The translations under genes and the position numbers were made by a program. 64,000 nt of DNA. Source: Frateuria_A sp051900425 (GTDB lineage: Bacteria > Pseudomonadota > Gammaproteobacteria > Xanthomonadales > Rhodanobacteraceae). The stretch is taken from contig NZ_JBHZGK010000004.1 of the NCBI RefSeq assembly GCF_051900425.1, positions 62,001-126,000 of the forward strand, written 5' to 3'. Below the pieces are notes generated by a model. The model was not told the origin of the DNA. It searched no databases and saw only the letters and a program-made list of their open reading frames with translations. Of this stretch, positions 33,921-44,706 are shown in pieces; position 1 is the first letter of the stretch; every line of letters starts with the position of its first letter.

Positions 33921-34266
33921 CCATCCATGCTAGCGCCTTCCACGAGAGTGGTTCACGCCCGGTGCGGGCGAGAAGTACCGGGGTCGAAGCGTCGCGGCGG
34001 TCCCGGTGAGCCCTTCGCCTCCATCGCCTGGCGCTAAGCCAGGGCGAACGGTGTGGCGGATACGGTGAGCCCGAACCACAGCCCTCTATCGTTGGTGGAG
34101 AGGGCTTGAAGGGCCGATCAGGGAACGGGCGGAGCGCGGAATCGGGTGCCAGCGAACCCTTGCCCGGAGGGAAAGGGACCCCGAGCATGAATCGCGCGAC
34201 CCTTTAAGTCTCGCCGCCGGGCCCGTCACCCGCTAAAATGCCGAATTTCCAGCACGGCTGCATTCC
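33921..34266. other. Intergenic region upstream of pyrG
   Basis: 346 bp without a gene. Two small perfect stems: CCTGGC-gctaa-GCCAGG (34027-34043) and GCCCTCT / AGAGGGC (34081-34105). TAAAAT at 34234-34239 could be the pyrG -10, but no matching -35 was found. The ATG follows at 34267 with a weak ribosome site. Confidence 0.5.
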
Positions 34267-35940
<1,674 letters not shown>

Positions 35941-36124
35941 CGCGCCCTGTCCTCGTGCCTTGTGAATGACGTGGCGCCCGACGGAGTATGGGCGCCATTT
36001 TCCGCGAAAGCTGGAGCCCACTTGCTCTTGGCTACCCGCTGAAGGTCGGTTTCCGCTCCCGCGGGAATGACGTCCCGAGGGGTGGCGGCTCGCCAGACAG
36101 GCGATGCACCAACAGGAATTACCT

Positions 36125-36958
36125 ATGAAGCTTTGCGGTTTTGAAGTCGGCCTCGACCAGCCCCTGTTCCTGATCGCCGGCCCCTGCGTCGTCGAGTCCG
36201 AACAGTTGCAGCTGGATGTCGCCGGCAAGCTCAAGGAGATCACCGGCCGGCTCGGCGTGAACTTCATCTTCAAGTCCAGCTTCGACAAGGCCAACCGCTC
36301 CTCCGGCCAGAGCTTCCGCGGGCCGGGCCTGGAAGAAGGCCTGCGCGTGCTGGCCGAGGTCAAGCGCCAGATCGGCGTGCCGGTGCTCACCGACGTGCAT
36401 GAATACACGCCGATGAACGAAGTGGCGGCGGTGGTCGACGTGCTGCAGACGCCGGCGTTCCTGTGCCGCCAGACCGACTTCATCCAGAACGTGGCGCGCG
36501 CCGGCAAGCCGGTGAACATCAAGAAAGGCCAGTTCCTCGCGCCGTGGGACATGAAGCACGTGGTCGCCAAGGCCAAGGCCGTGGGCAACGACGACATCAT
36601 GGTGTGCGAGCGTGGCGCGAGCTTTGGCTACAACAACCTCGTTTCGGACATGCGTTCGCTTAGCGTGATGCGCGAGACGGCATGCCCGGTGGTGTTCGAC
36701 GCGACCCATTCGGTGCAACTTCCGGGCGGGCAGGGCGCGAGCTCCGGCGGCCAGCGCGAGTTCGTGCCGGTGCTGGCGCGCGCGGCGGTCGCGGTCGGCG
36801 TGGCCGGCCTCTTCGCCGAGACGCATCCGGATCCGGGCAAGGCGCTGTCTGATGGCCCCAACGCCTGGCCGCTGGGCAAGATGGAAGCGCTGCTGGAAAC
36901 CTTGATGGACCTGGACGCCGTGACCAAGCGCCACGGCTTCCTCGAAAGTACTCTCTGA
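36125..36958 (+). CDS. kdsA: KDO-8-phosphate synthase
   Basis: Condenses phosphoenolpyruvate with arabinose-5-phosphate to make KDO-8-P for lipopolysaccharide inner core. 277 residues. Motifs: FLIAGPCVVES, FKSSFDKANRSS, LTDVHE, KPVNIKKGQFLAPWDM, CERGASFGYNNLV and FDATHSVQLPGG. ATG 36125 is chosen over the ATG at 36104, since AGGA is placed eight bases before it and the protein then matches the family start (CGFEVGLDQPLFLIAGP). The gap before it (35941-36124) contains a TCCCGCGGGA palindrome and no gene. Confidence 0.96.
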   Translation: MKLCGFEVGLDQPLFLIAGPCVVESEQLQLDVAGKLKEITGRLGVNFIFKSSFDKANRSSGQSFRGPGLEEGLRVLAEVKRQIGVPVLTDVHEYTPMNEVAAVVDVLQTPAFLCRQTDFIQNVARAGKPVNIKKGQFLAPWDMKHVVAKAKAVGNDDIMVCERGASFGYNNLVSDMRSLSVMRETACPVVFDATHSVQLPGGQGASSGGQREFVPVLARAAVAVGVAGLFAETHPDPGKALSDGPNAWPLGKMEALLETLMDLDAVTKRHGFLESTL

Positions 36959-36970
36959 GCCGAGGCGCGC

Positions 36971-37192
36971 ATGTCAACGGAAGATTCGCTGGTCCGGCTG
37001 CTCACGGAAATGCGCGATGTCCAGCGCGAGCACCTCGAGCTTTATCGGAAGAACAGTGAGGCGGCGATCGCCAAGCAGAACCAGGCGCTGGACGTGACCC
37101 GGCGCTTCCAGCGGTTCTACCGATGCGTGGTTGCGGTGCTGTTCGTGGGCATCGCGATCCTGCTGTTTTGGTTTTCCAAGTACATCGATTAG
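36971..37192 (+). CDS. Small single-pass membrane protein between kdsA and eno
   Basis: 73 residues: a charged helical N-terminus with heptad-like pattern (residues about 5-48, rich in E/R/Q), then one membrane helix (about 50-68, CVVAVLFVGIAILLFWF) and a short basic tail. No catalytic motif. Fixed in the kdsA-eno gap, 12 bp from each neighbour, so co-transcribed. I do not recognise a named family. Confidence 0.75.
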   Translation: MSTEDSLVRLLTEMRDVQREHLELYRKNSEAAIAKQNQALDVTRRFQRFYRCVVAVLFVGIAILLFWFSKYID

Positions 37193-37204
37193 GGATATCA
37201 CCCA

Positions 37205-38503
37205 ATGACCACTCAGATCACCCGCATCCACGCCCGTGAAATCCTCGACTCGCGCGGCAATCCCACGCTGGAGGCCGAAGTCACCCTGGCCGGCGGCGCG
37301 TTCGGCCGGGCTGCGGTGCCCAGCGGCGCCTCGACCGGTTCGCGCGAAGCGGTCGAGCTGCGTGACGGCGACAAGGCGCGCTACGGTGGCAAGGGCGTGA
37401 CCCGCGCGGTGTCGAACGTCAACGGCGCCATCGCCGAGGCGCTGAAGGGATTCGACGCAGCCGACCAGAAGGGGCTGGACGGCAAGCTGATCGCGCTGGA
37501 CGGCACGCCGAACAAGGGCAAGCTCGGCGCCAATGCGTTGCTGGGCGTTTCGATGGCCGCAGCACACGCGGTGGCCGCCTCGCGCGGCGAGCCGTTGTGG
37601 AAGTACCTCTCGCACGGCAAGCCAGGCAGCCTGCCGGTGCCGATGATGAACATCGTCAATGGCGGCGCGCATGCCGACAACAACGTCGACGTGCAGGAAT
37701 TCATGATCCTGCCGGTCGGCGTGCCCAACTTCGCCGAGGCGCTGCGCGCCGGCGCGGAAGTCTTCCACGCCCTCAAGAGCGTGCTGAAGGCCAAGGGCCT
37801 CAACACGGCAGTGGGTGACGAGGGCGGCTTCGCGCCGAACCTGCGCTCCAACATCGAGGCGCTGGACACCATCCTCGAAGCGGTCGGCAAGGCCGGCTAC
37901 AAGGTCGGCAGCGAGATCCTGCTCGGCCTGGACGTGGCCAGCTCCGAGTTCTTCAAGAACGGCAAGTACGACCTGGAGGGCGAGGGCAAGGCTTACGCGC
38001 CAGAGCAGTTCGTCGACCTGCTCGCCGGCTGGGCGAAGCAGTACCCGATCGTGACCATCGAAGACGGCATGGCCGAGGGCGACTGGGCCGGCTGGAAGCT
38101 GCTTACCGACAAGATCGGCAAGGACGTGCAGCTGGTGGGCGACGACCTGTTCGTCACCAACCCGTCGATCTTCCGCGAGGGCATCGAAAAGCAGATCGCC
38201 AACGCGATCCTGATCAAGGTCAACCAGATCGGCACGCTGTCCGAGACGCTGGAGGCGATCGCCATGGCCGATGCCGCGAAGTACGCGGCGGTGGTTTCGC
38301 ATCGTTCGGGTGAAACCGAGGACACGACGATCTCCGATATCGCCGTTGCGACGACCGCGACCCAGATCAAGACCGGCTCGCTCTGCCGTACAGACCGCGT
38401 GGCCAAGTACAACCAGTTGCTGCGCATCGAGGAGCAGCTGGGCAGTGCCGCCCGCTACGCCGGCCGCGACGCGTTCCCCAACCTCGCCCGCCTGCCGGGC
38501 TGA
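37205..38503 (+). CDS. eno: Enolase
   Basis: Interconverts 2-phosphoglycerate and phosphoenolpyruvate; also a degradosome component in enterics. 432 residues, normal length. Motifs: AREILDSRGNPTLEAEV, GASTGSREAVELRDGD, NIVNGGAHADNNVDVQEFM, the metal Asp in LGLDVASSE, VTIEDGMAEGDW, DDLFVTNPSI and the signature ILIKVNQIGTLSET containing the catalytic Lys, plus SHRSGETEDT. First of a run eno-ftsB-ispD-ispF-mgtE. Confidence 0.98.
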   Translation: MTTQITRIHAREILDSRGNPTLEAEVTLAGGAFGRAAVPSGASTGSREAVELRDGDKARYGGKGVTRAVSNVNGAIAEALKGFDAADQKGLDGKLIALDGTPNKGKLGANALLGVSMAAAHAVAASRGEPLWKYLSHGKPGSLPVPMMNIVNGGAHADNNVDVQEFMILPVGVPNFAEALRAGAEVFHALKSVLKAKGLNTAVGDEGGFAPNLRSNIEALDTILEAVGKAGYKVGSEILLGLDVASSEFFKNGKYDLEGEGKAYAPEQFVDLLAGWAKQYPIVTIEDGMAEGDWAGWKLLTDKIGKDVQLVGDDLFVTNPSIFREGIEKQIANAILIKVNQIGTLSETLEAIAMADAAKYAAVVSHRSGETEDTTISDIAVATTATQIKTGSLCRTDRVAKYNQLLRIEEQLGSAARYAGRDAFPNLARLPG

Positions 38504-38524
38504 CGCTCACAGGTCGCACCGCCC

Positions 38525-38851
38525 ATGCTGCGCTGGATCGCCCTGGTCCTCATCGTGATCCTGATCGGTCTGCAGCTTAAGCTGTGGACCGGCAGCGGCG
38601 GCATGCACGAAGTGCAGACGCTGCGCGCATCGGTGCAGAAGCAGGCCGGGGAGAACGACAAGCTGCTGCAGCGCAACCAGGCGCTGGCCGCGGACGTCAG
38701 CGACCTCAAGCATGGCGAGCAGGCGGTCGAAGCGCGCGCCCGCGCGGAGCTGGGCCTGATCAAGCCCGGCGAGACCTTCTACCAGGTGGTTGAACGACCG
38801 GCCGGCAGCGCCAGCAGCCCGCCGCCGGCCAGCGACGGCGGCGGGCACTGA
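38525..38851 (+). CDS. ftsB: Cell-division protein FtsB
   Basis: Bitopic divisome protein that joins FtsL and FtsQ. 108 residues: a very short cytoplasmic start, one membrane helix (about 3-20), a periplasmic coiled coil (about 30-70, LRASVQKQAGENDKLLQRNQ), the conserved EARARAELGLIKPGETFYQV, and a Ser/Pro/Gly-rich tail. The eno-ftsB-ispD context is classical. Confidence 0.93.
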   Translation: MLRWIALVLIVILIGLQLKLWTGSGGMHEVQTLRASVQKQAGENDKLLQRNQALAADVSDLKHGEQAVEARARAELGLIKPGETFYQVVERPAGSASSPPPASDGGGH

Positions 38852-38852
38852 C

Positions 38853-39542
38853 ATGGCCACGCTGTGGTGCGTGATACCGGCCGCCGGACGCGGCACCCGG
38901 GTCGGCGGCGACTGCCCCAAGCAGTACCTGCCGCTGGCCGGGCGCGCCTTGATCCTGCACACGCTGGAGCGGTTGGCGGCACACCCGTGCATCACCGGCT
39001 TGATGGTGGCGCTGGCGGCCGATGACGCACGCTGGCCGGGTATCGACCACCTGGGCGGCAAGCCCGTGCTCACCACGATCGGGGGCGGCGAGCGAGCCGA
39101 CTCGGTACTGGCCGGCCTGCGCGCGCTACCGGCCGGTGTTGGCGAGAAGGAGTTCGTGCTGGTGCACGACGCGGCGCGCCCCTGCGTGCGCGCCGCCGAC
39201 ATCGAACGGCTGGTCGAACGGGCTTCGGCGGTCGAGGGCGGCCTGCTCGGCGCGCCGCTGCGGGACACCCTCAAGCGCGCCGACGAGCGCCAGCGCAGTG
39301 TCCAGACCGAACCGCGCGAACAGCGTTGGCGCGCCTTCACGCCGCAGATGTTCCGCCGCGGGCAGCTTGTGGCAGCGCTCGAGGAAGCCAGTCGCGCGGG
39401 CGTGCCGGTCAGCGACGAGGCGATGGCAATGGAGCGGACAGGCGCCACGCCGCTGCTGGTCGAGGGCGCGGAGGACAACATCAAGGTGACGACGGCCGCG
39501 GACTTCGCGCTGGCCGAGTTCCTGCTGACGAGGACCGGGTGA
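38853..39542 (+). CDS. ispD: 4-Diphosphocytidyl-2C-methyl-D-erythritol synthase
   Basis: MEP isoprenoid pathway enzyme, joining CTP with methylerythritol phosphate. 229 residues. N-terminal CTP-binding AAGRGTRVGGDCPKQYLPL, central VLVHDAARPCV, and C-terminal EGAEDNIKVTTAADFALAE. Starts one base after the ftsB stop. Its stop shares one base with ispF (TGATG). Confidence 0.96.
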   Translation: MATLWCVIPAAGRGTRVGGDCPKQYLPLAGRALILHTLERLAAHPCITGLMVALAADDARWPGIDHLGGKPVLTTIGGGERADSVLAGLRALPAGVGEKEFVLVHDAARPCVRAADIERLVERASAVEGGLLGAPLRDTLKRADERQRSVQTEPREQRWRAFTPQMFRRGQLVAALEEASRAGVPVSDEAMAMERTGATPLLVEGAEDNIKVTTAADFALAEFLLTRTG

Positions 39543-40015
39543 TGCGCATAGGGCAGGGTTTCGACGTGCACGCGTTCGGCGAGGGTGATTTCGTCGTGCT
39601 CGGCGGCGTGCGTGTGGCGCACCATCGCGGCGTGGTGGCGCACTCCGACGGCGACGTGGTGATCCACGCGCTGTGCGACGCCATTTTCGGCGCGCTGGCG
39701 CTCGGCGACATCGGCAAGCACTTCCCGCCGTCGGACGAGCGCTGGCGCGGTGCCGACAGCCGCCACTTCCTGCGCCACGCGGCGCTCTTGATGTCGCAGC
39801 ACAACTACACACTCGGCAATGCGGACGTCACCGTGATCTGCGAGGCGCCCAAGGTCGGCCCTCACGCCGAAACGATGCGCGCGAACCTGGCCGAGGACCT
39901 TGCCTGTGAGGTCGCCCGCATCAGCATCAAGGCCACAACCACAGAGAAGCTTGGCTTTACCGGCCGGGGCGAAGGCATCGCGGCGCAGGCCTGCGTGCTG
40001 CTGGAGCGCGCGTGA
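39542..40015 (+). CDS. ispF: 2C-methyl-D-erythritol 2,4-cyclodiphosphate synthase
   Basis: Forms the cyclic diphosphate in the MEP pathway; zinc trimer. 157 residues. Zinc ligands in RIGQGFDVHAF (Asp, His) and VVAHSDGDVVIHALCDA (His); C-terminal IKATTTEKLGFTGRGEGIAA is the CDP-binding loop. A GTG directly upstream is an alternative start. The stop overlaps the mgtE GTG. Confidence 0.97.
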   Translation: MRIGQGFDVHAFGEGDFVVLGGVRVAHHRGVVAHSDGDVVIHALCDAIFGALALGDIGKHFPPSDERWRGADSRHFLRHAALLMSQHNYTLGNADVTVICEAPKVGPHAETMRANLAEDLACEVARISIKATTTEKLGFTGRGEGIAAQACVLLERA

Positions 40016-41397
40016 GCGAAGCCGAGGCCCGCGGCGCGAACCGGCTGCCCGAGCAGCTGGAAGCCATTACCGCGCTGCTGGAGCGGCTGGCCGAAGCGCC
40101 CGCGCCCGACGACCAGGCACAACTGCAGCAACTGCTCGACGAACTGCATCCGGCCGACATCGCGTTCGTGCTGGAAGCGCTCCCGCTCGACGAGCGCCTG
40201 GCTGTCTGGCAGCGCGTCAAGGCTGACCGCGACGGCGAGATCCTGCTGGAAGTTTCCGACGCGGTGCGCGAATCGCTGATCGCGGACATGGACCAGCGCG
40301 AGATCCTCGCCGCGGTCGAGCCGCTGGACGCCGACGAACTGGCCGACCTGGTCGAGGACCTGCCCACCGAAGTCCTGCCCGAGCTGATGGCCAGCCTCGA
40401 CGCGCAGCAGCGCGAGCGGGTGCAGTCGGCGCTGTCCTGGGAAGAGGACCAGATCGGCTCGCTGATGGACTTCGAGATGGTCACGATCCGCGAGGACGTG
40501 AGCCTTGAGACCGTGCTGCGCTACCTGCGCCGCTTCGACGAGCTGCCCGCGCAGACCGACAAGCTGTTCGTGATCAACCAGGACAACCTGTTGACCGGCG
40601 TGCTGCCGCTGCACTGGTTGCTGGTCAACTCGCCCGAGAAGATGGTCAGCGAGGTGATGGCCCCGGACGTCAACACCTTCCACCCGGGCGACGATGCCTA
40701 CGAAGTGGCGCAGGCGTTCGAGCGCTACGACCTGGTGACCGCACCGGTGGTGGACGACCATGGCCGGCTGATCGGCCGCATCACCGTCGATGCGATGGTC
40801 GACGTGATCCGCGAGGAAAGCGAGAGCGAGGCGCTGAGCCGCGTCGGCCTGCGCGAGGAAGAAGACATCTTCGCGTCGGTGTGGGCGAGCTTGCGCAACC
40901 GCTGGTCTTGGCTTGCGATCAACCTCGTCACTGCCTTCATCGCCTCGCGCGTGATCGGCCTGTTCGAGGGCGCGATCGAGAAACTGGTGGCGCTGGCCAC
41001 GCTGATGCCGATCGTCGCCGGCATTGGCGGCAACTCCGGCAACCAGACCATCACGATGATCGTGCGTGCGCTGGCGCTCAACCAGATCACGCCCGACAGC
41101 GCCAAGCGGCTGTGGCGCAAGGAGCTGGCCGTTTCGCTGTTCAATGGCCTGGTCTGGGGCGGGGTGATCGGCGTCGTGGCGTGGCTGTTGTACGAGAACA
41201 TCGCGCTGGGCGTGGTGATGACCGCGGCCATGACGCTCAACCTTCTGCTGGCCGCCTTCTGCGGTGTCGGCATACCGATGCTGATGATGAAATTCGGCCG
41301 CGACCCGGCGCTCGGATCGAGCGTGTTGATTACGGCGATGACCGACAGCGGCGGGTTCTTCATCTTCCTGGGGCTGGCCACGCTGTTCCTGATGTAA
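40012..41397 (+). CDS. mgtE: MgtE-type magnesium transporter
   Basis: Mg2+-gated channel of the inner membrane. 461 residues from a GTG overlapping the ispF stop. Cytosolic N domain of helical repeats (about 30-135, LHPADIAFVLEALPLDERL), a CBS pair (about 145-270) that senses Mg2+, a connecting helix and five membrane helices (about 290-461). The pore motif is PIVAGIGGNSGNQTITMIVR. The operon position after ispF is unusual functionally but common in this group of bacteria. Confidence 0.95.
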   Translation: MSEAEARGANRLPEQLEAITALLERLAEAPAPDDQAQLQQLLDELHPADIAFVLEALPLDERLAVWQRVKADRDGEILLEVSDAVRESLIADMDQREILAAVEPLDADELADLVEDLPTEVLPELMASLDAQQRERVQSALSWEEDQIGSLMDFEMVTIREDVSLETVLRYLRRFDELPAQTDKLFVINQDNLLTGVLPLHWLLVNSPEKMVSEVMAPDVNTFHPGDDAYEVAQAFERYDLVTAPVVDDHGRLIGRITVDAMVDVIREESESEALSRVGLREEEDIFASVWASLRNRWSWLAINLVTAFIASRVIGLFEGAIEKLVALATLMPIVAGIGGNSGNQTITMIVRALALNQITPDSAKRLWRKELAVSLFNGLVWGGVIGVVAWLLYENIALGVVMTAAMTLNLLLAAFCGVGIPMLMMKFGRDPALGSSVLITAMTDSGGFFIFLGLATLFLM

Positions 41398-41410
41398 CGC
41401 TCGGCGCACG

Positions 41411-41485
41411 GCAGGAGCCCGCTTGCGGGCGATGCTGTTGCCCCGATGACCAAGCCAGATGCATCGCCCGCAAGCGGGCTCCTGC
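41411..41485. repeat. REP-type inverted repeat, long perfect arms
   Basis: Perfect 25-bp arms at 41411-41435 and 41461-41485 (starting GCAGGAGCCCGCTTGCGGGC) with a 25-nt loop, between mgtE and truD. A different family from the repeat at 29614. It may end mgtE transcripts. Confidence 0.85.
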
Positions 41486-41509
41486 GAGAAAACCTCAAGG
41501 CTTTACCGG

Positions 41510-42550
41510 ATGCACGAACTTCCCTACGCCCATGGCACCCCACCCCTCACCGCGCGCCTGCGGGCTGCACCGGAGGACTTCCTCGTCGAGGAAATCCTCG
41601 GCTACGACGCCGAGGGATCGGGCGAGCATGCGCTGCTTTGGGTGGAGAAGCGCGGCGCCAACACCGACTGGGTCGGGCGCGAGCTGGCCCGCTTCGCCGG
41701 CGTGCCGCCGGTGGCCGTGGGTTACGCGGGTCTGAAGGATCGCCACGCGGTGACCCGGCAGGCTTTCACCGTGCAGCTGGCGGGCAAGCCGGATCCGGAC
41801 TGGTCGGCCTTCCCGCATGCGGAAGTGAAGGTGCTTGCCGCCACCCGGCACAACCGCAAGCTCAAGCGCGGTGCGCTGCGGGGCAACCGTTTCGTGCTGG
41901 TGCTGCGCGAGGTGCAAGGCGATCGCGCAGAAGCCGAGCGGGTGCTGGCGGCCATCGCCGCGCGCGGCGTGCCCAACTACTTCGGCGAACAGCGCTTCGG
42001 CCGCGAAGGCGGCAACGTGGCGCAGGCACGGGGCATGTTCGCCGGCCGCCGGGTCGACCGCGACAAGCGCAGCTTCCTGCTGTCGGCCGCCCGGTCGCAC
42101 ATCTTCAACGGCGTACTCGCCGCGCGCGTGGAGCAGGGGGCATGGGACACGCCGCTGGACGGCGAGATCTGGTCACTCGCCGGTTCGCGCTCCTGGTTCG
42201 GACCGGAGCCCTTCGACGCCACGCTGGCCGAGCGCCTGGCGAAGGGCGATATCCACCCGTCCGGCCCGCTCTGGGGGCAGGGCGAACCGCCGACGGCGGC
42301 CGTGGCGGGCATGCTGGAGCGGGAGGTCGCTGCCCGCGACGCCGATCTGGCCGAAGGCCTGGCCGCGGCCCGCCTCGACCAGGAAAGGCGCCCGCTGCGC
42401 CTGATCCCGCGAAACCTGCATTGGCGATGGCTGCCCGACGAAGCCCTGGAGCTGGCGTTCGAGCTCCCCGCAGGCGCGTACGCCACCGTGGTCGCGCGCG
42501 AGCTCGCGCAGCAGGCCGGTGCTCCCCGCGCGGACGACGCTACGTCGTAG
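41510..42550 (+). CDS. truD: tRNA pseudouridine-13 synthase TruD
   Basis: Converts U13 of tRNA to pseudouridine. 346 residues. The catalytic Asp is in VGYAGLKDRHAVTRQ. Other TruD motifs are PEDFLVEEILGY, WVEKRGANTDWVGRELAR, PNYFGEQRFGREGGNV and LSAARSHIFN. It starts 25 bp after a REP hairpin. Its last 11 bases overlap the end of the convergent gene. Confidence 0.96.
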   Translation: MHELPYAHGTPPLTARLRAAPEDFLVEEILGYDAEGSGEHALLWVEKRGANTDWVGRELARFAGVPPVAVGYAGLKDRHAVTRQAFTVQLAGKPDPDWSAFPHAEVKVLAATRHNRKLKRGALRGNRFVLVLREVQGDRAEAERVLAAIAARGVPNYFGEQRFGREGGNVAQARGMFAGRRVDRDKRSFLLSAARSHIFNGVLAARVEQGAWDTPLDGEIWSLAGSRSWFGPEPFDATLAERLAKGDIHPSGPLWGQGEPPTAAVAGMLEREVAARDADLAEGLAAARLDQERRPLRLIPRNLHWRWLPDEALELAFELPAGAYATVVARELAQQAGAPRADDATS

Positions 42551-43139
42551 CCGGCGCCAGCCGCTGGACTACCTGGCCTTGCGTGTCCAGGAACACCAGA
42601 CTGGGGTCACCTTCGGCAGGCACCTGGAACAGGAGGCGTTTGCGTCCGGCGCCATCCATCAGGGCCAACGTGGCCGCACCGTCGTCCCCGCGACCAAGCC
42701 AGATGCGCCGGTGCCCGGATGCCTTTTCCGGACTGTCGGAAACCACCAGGCCGGCCATGCGGTCCTGGTGGTCGTCGACCCCAAGCAACTGCACGATCTG
42801 GTTGGCGTCGTAGCGATCGAACGAAAGGCTGCCGCCCGAATCGGCCACTTCACCGTTCGCGTTTCGGTGCCCACCGAAGATCAGACCACCGTTTTCCGAA
42901 CCTTCATCGTTGTAGAACAGTATGCCGGCCTGGGGGCGCTCGAATGACTGCTCCTTGCCACGCACGATGATCCCCGGCAGCCGGGCATGGTTGGAGATGA
43001 CCGTGCGCAGCGTTCCGTCCGGCTCGGCCACGTCGATGCGCTGCACCTGTAGCGTGTCGAAGCGAGCTGCCCGGGGAGCGAACCCGCAGAGCACGGTGAT
43101 CGCGAACGCGGCCGTGAGGACGCCCGCATAGGCGACCAA
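42540..43139 (-). CDS. Exported hypothetical protein
   Basis: 199 residues with a hydrophobic N-terminus (signal anchor or signal peptide, about 3-22) and no cysteine-based motif. The body holds repeated strands such as RTVISNHARLPGIIVRGKEQ, AGILFYNDEGSENGGLIFGG and DGAGRKRLLFQV, suggesting a beta-rich periplasmic domain. I recall similar 'hypothetical' proteins but no function. The only usable start is TTG 43139, since the frame upstream has no ATG or GTG before the stop of the Smr gene; the start is weakly supported. Convergent 11-bp overlap with truD. Confidence 0.7.
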   Translation of the reverse strand: MVAYAGVLTAAFAITVLCGFAPRAARFDTLQVQRIDVAEPDGTLRTVISNHARLPGIIVRGKEQSFERPQAGILFYNDEGSENGGLIFGGHRNANGEVADSGGSLSFDRYDANQIVQLLGVDDHQDRMAGLVVSDSPEKASGHRRIWLGRGDDGAATLALMDGAGRKRLLFQVPAEGDPSLVFLDTQGQVVQRLAPATT

Positions 43140-43196
43140 GAAGCGTTGGCCGAGTGGGCGCGTGGATTGACCCCTTGCTGGTGGATCTCTGTGCGG

Positions 43197-43748
43197 TCAG
43201 GCGTTCCGCAGCAGCACGACGACCGCGCCGGTACCGCCCTGGGCCGGCTTGGCCGAGGCGAAGGCGATCACGTCGTCACGCCGGCGCAGCAGGCGGTCGG
43301 TGAGCACCTTGAGCACCGGGCCGGCGGCCTTCGAGCGCAGCCCCTTGCCGTGCACGATGCGCACGCAACGCAGGCCGTGCTGGCGGACCTCGGCGAGGAA
43401 GGTCGCGATGCTCGATTGCGCGGCCGCGGCGTTCATGTGGTGCAGGTCCAGTTCGTCCTGGATGCTGAACTGGCCGCGCTTGAGCTGGCGCAGCAGGCGC
43501 GGCGGGTAGCCCTCGCGCAGATAGCTCAACTCTTCGCCGATCTCCATCAGCGCCGGGTCGAAGGCCAGTTCCAGCAGCTCGCCCGGTACGGCGGCCTCGT
43601 CCGCTTCCAGCATGTGCGCGCGTGGTTCGGGCCGTGGCGGGGGCGGCGGCGGAGCATCCACGCGGATCTCGCGCACCGGGCCGATCGCGTCGCGGAACAG
43701 CCGGATGTCGTCCTCGTCGGGCTCGGTGGAGGCGCGGCGCTTCTTCAT
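43197..43748 (-). CDS. Smr-domain protein
   Basis: 183 residues: a Pro-rich, charged N-terminal half and a C-terminal Smr (MutS2-related) domain (about 95-183). The motif IQDELDLHHMNAAAA supplies the conserved DLHH; VRIVHGKGLRSK gives HGKG. Smr domains are small endonucleases acting on nucleic acid; single-domain bacterial forms have roles in ribosome or mRNA rescue or recombination. Gene single, divergent from surE. Confidence 0.9.
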   Translation of the reverse strand: MKKRRASTEPDEDDIRLFRDAIGPVREIRVDAPPPPPPRPEPRAHMLEADEAAVPGELLELAFDPALMEIGEELSYLREGYPPRLLRQLKRGQFSIQDELDLHHMNAAAAQSSIATFLAEVRQHGLRCVRIVHGKGLRSKAAGPVLKVLTDRLLRRRDDVIAFASAKPAQGGTGAVVVLLRNA

Positions 43749-43922
43749 GAGCTCATGCTAGCAAGGGATTTGGCCCGGCGAGTCCCGTTCGTGCCGGGCC
43801 GCCTACCCAGGGACGAGGCTTGGGGCCGCGCGTCGTGAAAGAGGTGGCCTGCTCCGGTAGACTCCGGGGGATTCGGAGCGCACCTTGCGGGGAGGCGTTC
43901 ATGCATCTGTTGACGGAACATC

Positions 43923-44702
43923 ATGCGAGTCCTGGTAAGTAACGACGACGGCGTGGATGCCCCTGGCATCCGCGTATTGGCCGACTCTCTGGCGGCGGTG
44001 GGGCAGGTGACGGTGGTGGCGCCCGACCGCGACCGTTCCGGCGCCAGCAACTCACTCACCCTGGACGCGCCGATCCGCGCGCTGAAGATGGACGATGGCC
44101 GCTACCGCGTGGCGGGTACGCCCACCGACTGCGTGCACCTGGCGCTCGCCGGCCTGCTCGACCACGAGCCGGACATCGTCGTGTCCGGGATCAACAACTC
44201 GGCCAACCTCGGTGACGATGTCATCTACTCGGGCACGGTGTCCGCCGCGATGGAAGGCCGCTTCCTCGGCTTGCCGGCGATCGCCGTGTCGCTGGCCAGC
44301 CGCGACCACAAGGGCGATCACTACGACTCGGCCGCGCAGGCCGTGCTGATCCTGATGCGGCGCCTGCTGGTCGATCCGCTACCGGCCGACACGATCCTCA
44401 ACGTCAACGTGCCGGACCGGCCCTGGCACGAGATCCAGGGTTTCGAGGTCACCCGGCTGGGCAAGCGGCACCGCTCGGCGCCCTGCATCGCGCAGACCGA
44501 CCCGCGCGGCAAGCCGATCTGGTGGATCGGGCCTTCCGGCGGTGCCGAGGACGACGGCCCGGGCACCGACTTCGACGCGGTGCGCCGCGGTTATGTTTCG
44601 GTCACGCCGATCCACGTCGACCTCACCCGCTACCAGGCCCTGGAGAAAATAAGCGGCTGGATGCAGGCGATGACCGACGCGATGGACGAGAAGGCCGCCT
44701 GA
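43923..44702 (+). CDS. surE: 5'/3'-nucleotidase SurE
   Basis: Stationary-phase nucleotidase and exopolyphosphatase. 259 residues. Metal ligands: VSNDDGVDAPGI (Asp8, Asp9), PDRDRSGASNS (Ser) and VSGINNSANLGDDVIYSGTV (Asn). Followed by pcm four bases later, the conserved surE-pcm-nlpD stationary-phase cluster. A short frame starting at 43901 overlaps its start. Confidence 0.97.
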   Translation: MRVLVSNDDGVDAPGIRVLADSLAAVGQVTVVAPDRDRSGASNSLTLDAPIRALKMDDGRYRVAGTPTDCVHLALAGLLDHEPDIVVSGINNSANLGDDVIYSGTVSAAMEGRFLGLPAIAVSLASRDHKGDHYDSAAQAVLILMRRLLVDPLPADTILNVNVPDRPWHEIQGFEVTRLGKRHRSAPCIAQTDPRGKPIWWIGPSGGAEDDGPGTDFDAVRRGYVSVTPIHVDLTRYQALEKISGWMQAMTDAMDEKAA

Positions 44703-44706
44703 CGCC

